Made by a program: the position numbers and the translations under genes. The notes below the pieces were generated by a model. That model saw nothing but the letters and a program-made list of their open reading frames with translations. It was not told the DNA's origin and searched no databases. A DNA stretch of 64,000 nucleotides, taken from assembly GCA_003326205.1 (NCBI GenBank), contig LWTK01000094.1, positions 62,001 to 126,000 on the forward strand, written 5' to 3'. The DNA is from Nostoc sp. ATCC 43529. GTDB taxonomy: Bacteria; Cyanobacteriota; Cyanobacteriia; Cyanobacteriales; Nostocaceae. This document shows, piece after piece, positions 45,347 through 54,029 of this stretch; position 1 is the first letter of the stretch, and every line of letters begins with the position of its first letter.

Positions 45347-45374
45347 GTACAGACGCGATGAATCGCGTCTGTAC
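45347..45374. repeat. Perfect inverted repeat after the CobW gene
   Basis: 13-bp arms GTACAGACGCGAT / ATCGCGTCTGTAC with a 2-base loop, 3 bases after the stop codon. A nearly identical element follows mutM at 52293-52312. Confidence 0.8.
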
Positions 45375-45486
45375 AAGAGTTAGGAGTTAAAATTGTGTAT
45401 TTCCAGGTTCGGCCTGCGTACAAAATTGGAATAATGAAAATGAGAGAATAGCGATCGCATTTTCTCATTTCAACTCCTAATTTCTT

Positions 45487-45939
45487 ATGCGCGTTATCAT
45501 CCAGCGAGTTAAATCATCTCAAGTTATCGTTAACGGCGAAATCATTGGCAAAATTGGGCGGGGACTCAACTTGCTTGTAGGCATTGCTAATACTGATACT
45601 GATGCTGAACTCGACTGGATGGTGCGTAAATGCTTAGATTTGCGGCTGTTTCCTGACGAACAAGGGGACGAACGTTGGCAAAAATCCGTGCAAGAAATTG
45701 ACGGTGAGTTGTTGGTAGTTAGTCAGTTTACCCTTTACGGTGATTGTCGCAAAGGTCGTCGCCCCTCTTTTGACCGTTCAGCCGCTCCTCAATCAGCAGA
45801 AGATTTATATAATCGTTTTGTTACCAAGTTAAGAGCCAGTGGTTTGCATGTAGAAACTGGCCAATTCGGTGCAATGATGCAAGTTTCTATTGAAAACGAT
45901 GGCCCAGTAACTTTGTTACTTGAAAAAGAAGCAACTTAA
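45487..45939 (+). CDS. dtd: D-aminoacyl-tRNA deacylase
   Basis: 150-residue homochirality editor that removes D-amino acids (and glycine from tRNA-Ala). Signature motifs are present: MRVIIQRVKSSQVIVNGE, SQFTLYGDCRKGRRPSF (SQFT) and GQFGAMMQVSIENDGPVT. The cross-subunit Gly-cisPro region appears intact as GPVT. It begins after a HIP1-containing spacer. Confidence 0.96.
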   Translation: MRVIIQRVKSSQVIVNGEIIGKIGRGLNLLVGIANTDTDAELDWMVRKCLDLRLFPDEQGDERWQKSVQEIDGELLVVSQFTLYGDCRKGRRPSFDRSAAPQSAEDLYNRFVTKLRASGLHVETGQFGAMMQVSIENDGPVTLLLEKEAT

Positions 45940-46102
45940 CGCTAACTGTCGATTACAGTTAACGGATGAGGTATTTATGAAAGCCTCATCAGTCAACAGT
46001 CACCAGCCTAAAAATATGAATCACAGTCACCTCTAGACCGTGGAGTTCTAATTGATGAGAGAATATTAAACTAACGATCGCAAAAGTTTAAATTCATTTA
46101 TC

Positions 46103-46441
46103 ATGGCCAAAATACAGTTTGCTAGGGGTGTTGACGAAGAAGTAGTTCCAGACGTGCGTTTGACGAGAGGACGCAGTGGTGAAACTGGCACGGCAACATT
46201 TTTTTTTGAAAATCCCAAGATTTTAGACCAAGGCGGCACCGACGACATCACCGGGATGTACCTGATTGACGAAGAAGGCGAAATCATCACCCGTGAAGTT
46301 AAGGCTAAATTTATTAACGGGAGACCGGAAGGATTAGAAGCAACTTACATTATGAAATCTCCCGAAGAATGGGATCGGTTCATGCGCTTCATGCAGCGAT
46401 ATGGCGATGAAAACGGTCTTGGACTCAGTAAAAACGAATAG
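46103..46441 (+). CDS. psb28: Photosystem II assembly factor Psb28
   Basis: 112 residues: MAKIQFARGVDEEVVPDVRL, the segment GRSGETGTATFFFENPKI and EGLEATYIMKSPEEWDRFMRF are diagnostic. Psb28 binds PSII assembly intermediates containing CP47 on the cytoplasmic side of the thylakoid and protects them. Soluble, no transit sequence. Two small hairpins lie upstream (45943-45990). Confidence 0.97.
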   Translation: MAKIQFARGVDEEVVPDVRLTRGRSGETGTATFFFENPKILDQGGTDDITGMYLIDEEGEIITREVKAKFINGRPEGLEATYIMKSPEEWDRFMRFMQRYGDENGLGLSKNE

Positions 46442-46442
46442 C

Positions 46443-46575
46443 GCATAGGGCATGGGGCATGGGGCATTGGGAGTGGTGAGTTAGGAGTTAGGAGTTAGGA
46501 GTTAAGAATTATTCCCCTTGTCCCCTTGTCTCCTTGTCTTCTCTTGCCTCCCCATCTCCCCACTCCCCACTCCCC
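46443..46575. repeat. Mixed low-complexity repeats before the MogA/MoaB gene
   Basis: GGGCATGGGGCATGGGGCAT, then TTAGGAGTTAGGAGTTA units, then CCCCTTGTCTCC and CCCCACTCCCC units. The C-rich end keeps the frame open and would give an artificial N-terminus to the next gene. Confidence 0.65.
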
Positions 46576-47079
46576 ATGACACAACAACCCCACCCAGACT
46601 CATCTGAAATTACCCTAACTTGTGCTGTGGTTACTGTCAGCGATACACGCACGGCCCAAACAGACAAAAGTGGTCAGCTAATTCAGCAGTTACTCATTGC
46701 TGCTAACCATACTGTAGGAGCATACACGATTATTAAAGATGAACCAGCACAGATTCAAAGGCAGATAGAAAATCTGGGTAAAAGTGCAAATTTGGATGCT
46801 GTAATTTTCAATGGTGGTACAGGTATTGCACCGAGAGATACTACCTATGATGCAATTGAGCAGTTACTAGAGAAAACCTTGCCGGGATTTGGTGAGTTAT
46901 TTCGTTTTTTAAGTTATCAAGAAATTGGTTCGCGTGCTATGGCTTCTCGCGCTGTTGCTGGTATTTATCAAAATAAATTAATCTTCTCGCTTCCTGGTTC
47001 GAGTAATGCCGTGCGGTTGGGTATGGAAAAACTGATCTTACCCGAACTAGCTCATTTAGTAAGTCAAATGCGGAAATAG
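46576..47079 (+). CDS. MogA/MoaB family molybdenum cofactor protein
   Basis: 167 residues forming one MoCF-binding domain: CAVVTVSDTRTAQTDKSGQL, FNGGTGIAPRDTTYDAIEQL and LPGSSNAVRLGMEKLILPEL. Adenylates molybdopterin in MogA; MoaB-like members have a similar role. Start set at 46576 (MTQQPHPDSS); an ATG 14 codons earlier lies in C-rich repeat sequence. It would serve nitrate reductase in this organism (inference). Confidence 0.9.
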   Translation: MTQQPHPDSSEITLTCAVVTVSDTRTAQTDKSGQLIQQLLIAANHTVGAYTIIKDEPAQIQRQIENLGKSANLDAVIFNGGTGIAPRDTTYDAIEQLLEKTLPGFGELFRFLSYQEIGSRAMASRAVAGIYQNKLIFSLPGSSNAVRLGMEKLILPELAHLVSQMRK

Positions 47080-47207
47080 AGTTTATACCAATTCTCTATG
47101 AAGAGGCTTTGTGAGAAATCCGGGTTGAATCCGTCTTGTGATTGTGGTTATCGACTACGTACTGTTGTGGTAATGTAAGTACGTTTGGTAAGCAAAAGGG
47201 AAAAGCA

Positions 47208-47744
47208 TTGTTAAGCGAATATCATAAAAAAAAGTTACTGCATCACTTTTACTGTCTGGATGCCAATAATTCAGGCTTCATTGGGAAAGAAGATGCTGAG
47301 ATTTTTGCTCAGAGGTTCGCCAAAATCCGTGGCGCAGAACTTGGTTCAGAGATTCACAAAGATTTGTTGTTTAAGTGGCTTGATGTTTGGGAGAATTTTT
47401 GGTCTAAAGCGGATTTGGATGGAGATGGTAAGGTAAGTCCCGAAGAATTTTGTCAGGGCATAGAGAAAACGGTTTCAAATCCAGATTACAATGACCCTTT
47501 AATAGAGACTGTGTTTGACATTGTTGATTTAGACAGTGATGGTCACATATCACAACAAGAGCATCGTCTCTTCTTCAGTGTGTTTGGCCTAGATGCTGAA
47601 AAATCAGCTTTTGTTTTCTCCAAGCTTGATATTGATAAGGACGGTATCCTCTCTAAAGAAGAGTTTGTTTCTGCTAAGAGAGAATTTCTAACTGAAAAGG
47701 AACCCGGTGCTGTAGGCAACTGGTTTTGGGGTTCTGTGGAGTAA
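47208..47744 (+). CDS. EF-hand calcium-binding protein
   Basis: 178 residues from a proposed TTG at 47208, preceded by AAAGGGA. Four EF-hand loops are visible: DANNSGFIGKED, DLDGDGKVSPEE, DLDSDGHISQQE and DIDKDGILSKEE. The last three have full ligand sets at positions 1, 3, 5 and 12. Resembles eukaryote-like sarcoplasmic/CREC-type EF-hand proteins found in actinobacteria and some cyanobacteria. No signal peptide, so probably a cytosolic Ca2+ buffer or sensor. An ATG at 47142 would add 22 residues without a ribosome site. Confidence 0.85.
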   Translation: MLSEYHKKKLLHHFYCLDANNSGFIGKEDAEIFAQRFAKIRGAELGSEIHKDLLFKWLDVWENFWSKADLDGDGKVSPEEFCQGIEKTVSNPDYNDPLIETVFDIVDLDSDGHISQQEHRLFFSVFGLDAEKSAFVFSKLDIDKDGILSKEEFVSAKREFLTEKEPGAVGNWFWGSVE

Positions 47745-48066
47745 TGCACGCCATGATTTTGGGGGATTCCCTTTATTTTTGCGTGCATTGGGGTGCTTGT
47801 GCTTTGAATTATATTGTCTTCTTCCTTGACCAATTACTGGTAGAGAATGTCCCAGCTTTAACCCAAGCAAAATCGAGTCTTCCAGGGTTGAGCGTAATTC
47901 ATGTTTCTCCAATTGAGTGGTCAGGATCGGGAAAAGTCATGGATAGCGGATTGTTAAATACAGTTGCAGCATCCTGAAAATAAACACCATACTTGTCACT
48001 GTCGCTTTGTCTCAATTCCATTCAAATTCCATGTAAAATTAAGTAGAAGCACTCAATTAAACTAAA

Positions 48067-48130
48067 GTTCGTAGTATGGGCTTGAGCCATTAAAACGTCT
48101 GTTAAGAGCGATAAATCGCTTACTACGAAC
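48067..48130. repeat. 64-bp MITE-like element with terminal inverted repeats
   Basis: Ends GTTCGTAGTA (48067-48076) and TACTACGAAC (48121-48130) are perfect inverted repeats, with inner AGCGAT/ATCGCT (48107-48120). Similar TTCGTAGT...ACTACGAA elements are common in Nostocales genomes by my recollection. No coding capacity. Confidence 0.7.
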
Positions 48131-48196
48131 AAAGCTGCAATCTTACATTTGATTATGTCTACCTACTTATTCACTTGATTCCAAATAAAAAATAGC

Positions 48197-48221
48197 CCCC
48201 GAAGTTTCAGGGGTTTTTTTC
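48197..48221. terminator. Bidirectional terminator downstream of mraY
   Basis: CCCC-GAA / TTC-GGGG stem with T-run TTTTTTT to the right and, on the other strand, ATTTTTTATTT. Sits 24 bases beyond the mraY stop. Confidence 0.75.
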
Positions 48222-48244
48222 TTAAATTAGTTTTTCAACAATTT

Positions 48245-49348
48245 TTAGAAAGGTGCGATCGCTAAACAAATAACAGCTAAAATCGCAGCGATGATATAAA
48301 ACACTCCAACTACTTGCAATTCTGACCAGCCTGTTAGCTCTAAATGATGGTGTAGGGGTGCCATTTTGAAAAGACGCTTGCCTTTGCCATCAGGGCCTTT
48401 AGTGGCTTTGTAGTAACTTACTTGTGCCATCACAGACAGAGTTTCTACGAAGAAGATACCGCTAAGGATGAACAGGGCTACTAAAGTGTTTGTTAACAGC
48501 GCTACAGCCGCTAAAGCTCCTCCCAGTGCCAAAGAACCGGTATCTCCCATGAAAACGCGGGCTGGGTTCCGGTTATGGGCTAAGAAACCTAAGCAACCGC
48601 CACTTAAAGCTGCACAGAAAACCATCAAACCTGGTGCTGTCGGTGCAATTACGGCGGCTAAGGCTAAAAGAGCGATCGCTACTGTTCCGCCTGCTAAGCC
48701 ATCAATACCATCAGTTAAATTAGTAGCATTACTTTCTGCAACTAGCACAAAACCCGCCAGAGGCCAGAATAGAAATCCTAAGGGTAGTGTAAAGCTAACC
48801 CAAGGCAAAGCTATATTTGTAATATTAGAAGGTTGATTAAACATCAGCCATAGACAAAACACCACCGCAAAACTTACCTGTAAAGCCAGTTTCATCCGGG
48901 GGGATATACCTTTATTTGACTTACGGCGGAGAATTTGCCAATCGTCGAGCCAGCCAATCAATCCATAGCTGATTGTTAATGCCGAAACTGCAAGCACCTC
49001 TGTCGCAAAATTAGACAATACGCAGGCAAGTATTACAGCTACAGGAACAAAAAATATACCGCCCATTGTGGGAGTCCCGGCCTTTCTCAGATGAGCTTGA
49101 GGCCCATCCTCGCGGATTATTTGTCCGGTTTTGAGTGCTTGTAATACAGGTATTACTAGATAACCGGCGATACCTGAAGCCAGCGCAGACAACAATAGTG
49201 GCAGGGTTAGCGACATAGCTTGCCAGGGTAACCTATTTGCCATCCAATCCAAGAAAAATGCGGTTGTGCCTAACCCCACGGCTAATAAAGAGGCTAGAGC
49301 GATTCCAGAAATGTTTAATCCTTGCTCAGGAGATAATTTAGCGTCCAC
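48245..49348 (-). CDS. mraY: Phospho-N-acetylmuramoyl-pentapeptide transferase
   Basis: Makes lipid I for peptidoglycan at the inner membrane. 367 residues with about ten hydrophobic segments. Catalytic motifs: LIGWLDDWQILRRKSNKG, SNATNLTDGIDGLAGG, GDTGSLALGGALA and the HHHLELTGW loop. It lies 79 bases downstream of the DUF3134 gene on the same strand. Confidence 0.96.
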   Translation of the reverse strand: MDAKLSPEQGLNISGIALASLLAVGLGTTAFFLDWMANRLPWQAMSLTLPLLLSALASGIAGYLVIPVLQALKTGQIIREDGPQAHLRKAGTPTMGGIFFVPVAVILACVLSNFATEVLAVSALTISYGLIGWLDDWQILRRKSNKGISPRMKLALQVSFAVVFCLWLMFNQPSNITNIALPWVSFTLPLGFLFWPLAGFVLVAESNATNLTDGIDGLAGGTVAIALLALAAVIAPTAPGLMVFCAALSGGCLGFLAHNRNPARVFMGDTGSLALGGALAAVALLTNTLVALFILSGIFFVETLSVMAQVSYYKATKGPDGKGKRLFKMAPLHHHLELTGWSELQVVGVFYIIAAILAVICLAIAPF

Positions 49349-49427
49349 AGCAGTTTCCCTTCACTCCACACTTATAAAAGTAAATACCAGAAACTAGGCA
49401 TATTACCAAGTTCCTCAAGACAAATTT

Positions 49428-49667
49428 TTAATCTTCAGCGATACCGATATCGTCGTCATCATCAAGGTCGTAATCGCCAATTCCGTCTTCTACACCCATT
49501 AAGGAGTCTATTTCTTCTTCGTCATCTTGAAAATCGGGTTCGTGAACATCACGCGCTATGAGACGACCGTTAGTTTGTAACCAATCTAGGAGGGAGGATT
49601 CTTGCTTTAGGGGGATGACACCAGCTCGTTGATTACGAGGTTCCTCACGTAATGGAGAGTTCAACAT
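49428..49667 (-). CDS. DUF3134 family protein
   Basis: 79 residues: MLNSPLREEPRNQRAGVIPL, then SSLLDWLQTNGRLIARD, and a strongly acidic tail of Asp/Glu. The N-terminal part matches the cyanobacterial DUF3134 family. Function unknown; position before mraY may reflect co-transcription rather than a shared role. Confidence 0.8.
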   Translation of the reverse strand: MLNSPLREEPRNQRAGVIPLKQESSLLDWLQTNGRLIARDVHEPDFQDDEEEIDSLMGVEDGIGDYDLDDDDDIGIAED

Positions 49668-49908
49668 ATCGACGAAGACAACAAAAGGTTTACGTAACTT
49701 GACATTTAGAGTCTATCACTTGACACGGATTAATTTAGTTATCCTTTCAACCCTTAAGTTGATAAATCCGCATTGAGATAGAAATTTTTATTTAATACGC
49801 TTATGGCTTACGGGAAGTCGTTATTAGTAATTTTTTTGGCTTTACACATAGGTTATGAATAACTTGTTTATGCTGATGAAAAGAGAGTGATTTTTGAGGT
49901 TACAGACT

Positions 49909-50493
49909 ATGCTCGGAAAAACGGCTCTTATTGATGCGATCGCTGGTACAAATCGCGGTCTCTTGGCGACCGAAACACAGAAACAAGCTATCTTAGCAGC
50001 GATCGCTAACTTAGAAGACTTTAATCCTACACCACGTCCGGTGGAAGCTAAGGAATTGCTAGATGGCAATTGGCGATTACTATACACCACTAGCAAGGCT
50101 CTTTTAAACTTAGATCGTCTACCTTTGTGCAAACTAGGTCAAATCTATCAGTGTATCCGGGTAGAAACCACCAGCGTTTACAACATAGCAGAGATTTACG
50201 GCTTACCTTATTTAGAAGGATTAATCAGCGTTGCTGCCAAATTTAGGCCAGTTTCACATCGACGCGTCGAAGTAAAATTTGAGCGGTCTATTATCGGCTT
50301 ACAACGTTTAATAGAATACAATTCTCCGGGAACTTTTATCCAACAAATTGAAGCAGGTAGAAAATTTCCGGCAATTGATTTTGCTATAAACAACAATCAA
50401 CAGCAAGGCTGGTTAGATATTACTTATATAGATAACGATTTGCGAATCGGTAGAGGTAACGAGGGAAGTGTGTTCGTATTGAGTAAAACATAA
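49909..50493 (+). CDS. PAP/fibrillin (plastid lipid-associated) family protein
   Basis: 194 residues from the ATG at 49909, with GAGG nine bases upstream; a TTG five codons earlier is less likely. Conserved features: ANLEDFNPTPRPVEAKELLDG, GNWRLLYTTSK and the C-terminal DNDLRIGRGNEGSVFVL. Lipocalin-like proteins associated with thylakoid lipids, plastoquinone pools and stress response in chloroplasts and cyanobacteria. No signal peptide. Confidence 0.9.
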   Translation: MLGKTALIDAIAGTNRGLLATETQKQAILAAIANLEDFNPTPRPVEAKELLDGNWRLLYTTSKALLNLDRLPLCKLGQIYQCIRVETTSVYNIAEIYGLPYLEGLISVAAKFRPVSHRRVEVKFERSIIGLQRLIEYNSPGTFIQQIEAGRKFPAIDFAINNNQQQGWLDITYIDNDLRIGRGNEGSVFVLSKT

Positions 50494-50845
50494 GCTTATG
50501 CAAAAATACTGTTCGCGAACGAAGGTACGTTATAACGAGAACTTTGTCAAGGAGGGTTAAACACTATTTTCAACTGGTGACTGGGGATCGGGGACTGGGG
50601 ACTGGGGACTAGGGATTAGGGACTCTCAAGTGAGAAATTTTTTTTAGTTCCCAATGCCCAATGCCCAATGCCCAATGCCCAATGCCCAATGCCCAATGCC
50701 CAATGCCCAATGCCCAATTTCCCATACTCTACAACCTAATTCAGACAAATAACTTAACAAAGGCTCTTGCTGCGACCTTCAGGTTGTAGAGTGAAATCAA
50801 TTAGCCCTCTAAATTGGCAATTGATAACTAAAAGGGAAAGTAATC
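50494..50845. other. Repeat-filled leader region of psaE
   Basis: G-rich GGGACTGGGGACTGGGGACT units (about 50580-50630) are followed by the CCAATGC array at 50651-50718. The last 120 bases are unique and should carry the psaE promoter and ribosome site (AAAGGGAAAG before the ATG). Confidence 0.6.
50651..50718. repeat. Tandem array of the heptamer CCAATGC
   Basis: Nine exact uninterrupted units plus a partial tenth. The most regular microsatellite in the window; likely variable in copy number. Confidence 0.92.
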
Positions 50846-51058
50846 ATGGTTCAACGTGGCTCTAAAGTACGTATTCTCCGCCCTGAATCCTACTGGTTTC
50901 AAGATGTAGGAACCGTGGCTTCTGTCGATCAAAGCGGCATCAAATACCCAGTAATTGTCCGTTTTGAAAAGGTCAACTACTCTGGTATTAATACCAACAA
51001 CTTTGCTCAAGACGAACTATTAGAAGTTGAAGCACCAAAGGCTAAGGCGAAAAAATAA
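50846..51058 (+). CDS. psaE: Photosystem I subunit IV (PsaE)
   Basis: 70-residue SH3-like stromal/cytoplasmic subunit that helps ferredoxin docking and cyclic electron flow. MVQRGSKVRILRPESYWFQD, GTVASVDQSG and YPVIVRFEKVNYSGINTNNF are diagnostic. Ends in a basic KAKAKK tail. The whole gene is intact and stands alone. Confidence 0.98.
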   Translation: MVQRGSKVRILRPESYWFQDVGTVASVDQSGIKYPVIVRFEKVNYSGINTNNFAQDELLEVEAPKAKAKK

Positions 51059-51180
51059 GCAGCAAACCCACAAGGGGATTGCTTAATGGGATGATGAAGG
51101 GAAGTCTCAAGTATGAAATCTGAAAATATGAAACTTTCAGTTCTTTCATCCTTGCTTTTAGCCTACCCTAATCTATAAGA

Positions 51181-51247
51181 AGCCGCCCTGCGGGTATTTA
51201 CGGTTTCTGTTTAGAGTAGTATGGTAAAGCCACCTACGGGTGTTTAC
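51181..51247. repeat. Two related 20-21 bp direct repeats upstream of mutM
   Basis: AGCCGCCCTGCGGGTATTTAC (51181-51201) and AGCCACCTACGGGTGTTTAC (51228-51247) differ at a few positions. They may be repeat debris or paired operator-like sites before mutM. Confidence 0.5.
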
Positions 51248-51313
51248 ATACTGTGTCATCTTTGTTTGCTTAGTCCCCGAATACACTAAAATTTGCTCGC
51301 TTAATCAGCTTTA

Positions 51314-52288
51314 ATGCCTGAACTGCCTGAAGTCGAAACAGTCCGAAGGGGTCTAAATCAATTGACCCTCAATCAAAAAATTACGGGTGGAGATGTGTTG
51401 CTCGATCGCACCATCGCCTACCCGTTTTCTGTCGGTGAGTTTATTGATGGAATTAAAAACAATGCGATCGCTATTTGGCATCGTCGCGGCAAATATCTCG
51501 TAGCTGAACTCACTCCTTTAGAAGAGGACGGGGGGACGCGGGGACAGGGGGACGCGGGGAAGAAAAAATTAGACGATATGAAAATACGGGAAAACGAGGA
51601 TGTAGAAAGAAAAAATTTCCCAGCGTCCCCGCGTCTCCCTATCTCCGCGTCTCCCCCCGGTTGGCTAGGGGTTCATCTGCGAATGACTGGTCAACTACTG
51701 TGGGTGGATCGAGATGAACCTTTACACAAACACACGCGAGTCAGATTATTCTTTGGCGATCGGCAAGAATTACGGTTTGTCGATCAACGCACTTTTGGGC
51801 AAATGTGGTGGGTTCCCCCTGGTGTTGCTGTAGAAAGTGTCATAACGGGTTTGGCAAAATTGGCAGCTGACCCATTTTCAGATGAATTCAGCGTTGAATA
51901 TCTAGCAAGTAAACTCCAAAAGCGTCGCCGTCCCATTAAGACTGCATTATTGGATCAGTCGGTGGTGGCTGGGTTAGGTAATATTTACGCTGATGAAGCA
52001 CTATTTAAGAGCGGAATTTTACCTGAAACGTTGTGTACTGATTTAAAGCTAAAGCAAATCGAGAATTTACGAACAGCGATAATTCAGGTCTTAGAAACGA
52101 GTATTCAGGCTGGTGGTACGACTTTTAGTAATTTTCTCAATGTTAAGGGCGTTAATGGCAACTACGGAGGCGTAGCTTGGGTTTATAACCGCGCCGGAGA
52201 ACCTTGTCGAGTTTGTGATACGCCTATTATGCGGACTAGACTTGCTGGGCGATCGAGCCACTTTTGTCCTGAGTGTCAAAGGGGGTAG
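51314..52288 (+). CDS. mutM: Formamidopyrimidine-DNA glycosylase with repeat-derived insert
   Basis: Removes 8-oxoguanine and related lesions and nicks the strand. Catalytic N-terminal PELPEVETVRRGL, the H2TH region with LLDQSVVAGLGNIYADEALF and a C-terminal zinc finger (CRVCDTPIM...CPEC) are complete. The protein is 324 residues, versus about 270-285 usual. The excess is a hydrophilic stretch at residues 72-115 (EDGGTRGQGDAGKKK and on), encoded by a GGACGCGGGG-type palindrome at 51527-51660. Conserved GWLGVHLRMTGQLLW resumes directly after. The insert falls in a loop of the N-terminal domain, so activity may survive. Confidence 0.95.
   Translation: MPELPEVETVRRGLNQLTLNQKITGGDVLLDRTIAYPFSVGEFIDGIKNNAIAIWHRRGKYLVAELTPLEEDGGTRGQGDAGKKKLDDMKIRENEDVERKNFPASPRLPISASPPGWLGVHLRMTGQLLWVDRDEPLHKHTRVRLFFGDRQELRFVDQRTFGQMWWVPPGVAVESVITGLAKLAADPFSDEFSVEYLASKLQKRRRPIKTALLDQSVVAGLGNIYADEALFKSGILPETLCTDLKLKQIENLRTAIIQVLETSIQAGGTTFSNFLNVKGVNGNYGGVAWVYNRAGEPCRVCDTPIMRTRLAGRSSHFCPECQRG
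51527..51660. repeat. GC-rich palindromic repeat inserted in mutM
   Basis: Left arm GGGGGGACGCGGGGACAGGG and right arm CGCGTCTCCCTATCTCCGCG with CCCAGCGTCCCCGCGTC between: an inverted repeat of about 30-40 bases per arm around an AT-rich middle. Frame is kept. Confidence 0.8.
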
Positions 52289-52292
52289 GTAG

Positions 52293-52312
52293 AGACGCGA
52301 TTCATCGCGTCT
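52293..52312. repeat. Inverted repeat after mutM
   Basis: AGACGCGAT / ATCGCGTCT with a 2-base loop, followed by GTACAAGAGT; same family as 45347-45374. Confidence 0.75.
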
Positions 52313-52412
52313 GTACAAGAGTAGAGAGTTTTTAGACCTTAAAATGTGACTTGTGAGTTCTAAGTCTTCTAGAATGCAGATAAAACAAGTTACAAATTTG
52401 AGAGGGGAACTC

Positions 52413-52628
52413 ATGGCAGTCAAAAAAGGCGATATGGTTCGCGCTGTGCGGGAAAAACTGGAAAACAGTGTGGAAGCAAAAGCTAGTGATACTCGCTTTC
52501 CTTCCTATTTATTCGACTCTAAGGGCGAAATTGTAGACCTTAAAGGTGATTATGCACTTGTTAAGTTTGGGAAAGTGCCAACACCAAATATTTGGTTACG
52601 TGTAGATCAACTCGAAGAGTTTAAATAA
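52413..52628 (+). CDS. ndhO: NDH-1 subunit O
   Basis: 71 residues of the cyanobacterial/chloroplast NDH-1 complex subunit NdhO, used in cyclic electron flow and respiration at the thylakoid. MAVKKGDMVRAVREKLENS, FPSYLFDSKGEIVDLKGDYA and VPTPNIWLRVDQLEEF are typical. The start is 52413 because GAGAGGGGAAC lies just upstream; an earlier in-frame ATG at 52353 would add 20 non-conserved residues. Confidence 0.94.
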   Translation: MAVKKGDMVRAVREKLENSVEAKASDTRFPSYLFDSKGEIVDLKGDYALVKFGKVPTPNIWLRVDQLEEFK

Positions 52629-52926
52629 GAAAAAAGAATTCAGAATGGGCTGCGCCACGTTAGGCTAACAGAATCCGAGAGTCAGAATTGAGCATTCATT
52701 CTTTCTCTTGGATTTTAAATTTTTATTAAAAATAATTGCATTTTAATAAAACAGAACTCACGAGTCAGCAGCCAGAATTATACAACTGAATTCTGTGTGA
52801 CTGATGGATGAATAAAGGGGTTTAAGTTACTTACCAAATTTAAAATTTGGTGGTCTAGAATTAGTGGTGTGTGCTACTCCGAACTAATTGATTCTGAATT
52901 CTGTATTCTGAATTCTTCTTAGATTT

Positions 52927-53901
52927 ATGTCTTTTTCTTCTAACTCCCCAATTCTGTGTAATTTACCCCGTGTCACCATTGTTGGTGCGGGTAGGGTTGG
53001 CAGTACTTTAGCCCAACGCATTGCGGAGAAAAACTTAGCAGATGTAGTTTTGCTAGATATCATTGCAGGAATGCCCCAAGGTCTAGCACTAGATTTAGTT
53101 GAGGCTAGGGGAATTGAATTACATAATCGTCAGATTATTGGCACAAATAATTATGCTGATACATCTGGTTCGCAAATTGTGGTGATTACGGCAGGGATTC
53201 CCCGAAAAACAGGTATGAGTCGGGATGATTTGCTGAAAACTAATGCCAAGATTGTAGTCGAAGCGGCCAAGAATGCGATCGCTCACTCTCCCAATGCCAT
53301 TTTTATTGTCGTTACTAATCCTTTGGATGTGATGACTTATTTAGCTTGGCAAGCAACTGGTTTACCACGCAGTCGAATTATGGGTATGGCTGGTGTGTTG
53401 GATTCTGCCCGTTTTGAAACCTTCATTGCCCTGGAATTAGGAGTTTTACCTGCTGATGTCAAAGCGATGGTATTGGGTAGCCACGGCGATTTAATGGTGC
53501 CTTTGTCTCGTTATGCCACTGTTAACGGCATTCCCATCACGGAATTGCTGGATGCAGCTACAATTGCACGTTTGGTGGAAAGAACTCGCAATGGTGGTGC
53601 TGAAATTGTGGAATTAATGCAGACGGGTGGTGCTTTTTTTGCTCCTGCATCGGCTACTAGCGTGATGGTGGAATCAATTTTATTAAATCAATCGAGATTG
53701 TTACCAGCAGCGGCTTATTTACAAGGTGAATACGGTTTAGAAGATGTTGTGATTGGTGTTCCCTGTCGGTTGGGATGCGGTGGAATTGAGAGTGTGTTGG
53801 AATTAAATCTCACCGATGGAGAAAGAGAAGCTTTGCATATTTCTGCTCAATCTGTACGGAAAAATATTGAGCGATCGCAGGAAATTTTGGCTAATAATTA
53901 G
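52927..53901 (+). CDS. mdh: Malate dehydrogenase (LDH-like type)
   Basis: 324 residues. NAD-binding GAGRVGSTLAQRI, the substrate loop ITAGIPRKTGMSRDDLL whose arginine selects malate/oxaloacetate, the catalytic histidine in LGSHGDLMVPLSR, and NPLDVMTYLAW. Belongs to the group of bacterial malate dehydrogenases similar to lactate dehydrogenase. A terminator-like hairpin at 53974 follows. Confidence 0.95.
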   Translation: MSFSSNSPILCNLPRVTIVGAGRVGSTLAQRIAEKNLADVVLLDIIAGMPQGLALDLVEARGIELHNRQIIGTNNYADTSGSQIVVITAGIPRKTGMSRDDLLKTNAKIVVEAAKNAIAHSPNAIFIVVTNPLDVMTYLAWQATGLPRSRIMGMAGVLDSARFETFIALELGVLPADVKAMVLGSHGDLMVPLSRYATVNGIPITELLDAATIARLVERTRNGGAEIVELMQTGGAFFAPASATSVMVESILLNQSRLLPAAAYLQGEYGLEDVVIGVPCRLGCGGIESVLELNLTDGEREALHISAQSVRKNIERSQEILANN

Positions 53902-53973
53902 GTGATGGCAATTTTGGACTTCGGCTACGCTCAGCCGAACGATTTTGGATTAAAAGTCTTTACTAAAAGTACT

Positions 53974-54012
53974 ATGAAATTGCCCACACGTTTTATGCGT
54001 GGGCAGTTTCAT
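53974..54012. terminator. Bidirectional terminator between mdh and the repeat-protein gene
   Basis: ATGAAATTGCCCAC / GTGGGCAGTTTCAT stem (one G-T or mismatch) around ACGTTTTATGC, between two convergent genes. Confidence 0.8.
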
Positions 54013-54029
54013 AAAATATTAGTTTTCTA

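Larger units (their letters stand above)
47745..48244. other. Spacer between EF-hand gene and mraY
   Basis: Contains the 64-bp inverted-repeat element at 48067-48130 and a terminator at 48197. An 83-codon frame at 47726-47977 overlaps the EF-hand gene and has no family features, so I do not call it. Confidence 0.55.

Noticed and set aside
47726..47977. 83-codon frame overlapping the EF-hand gene end
   Set aside because: Overlaps a better gene and has no recognisable features.
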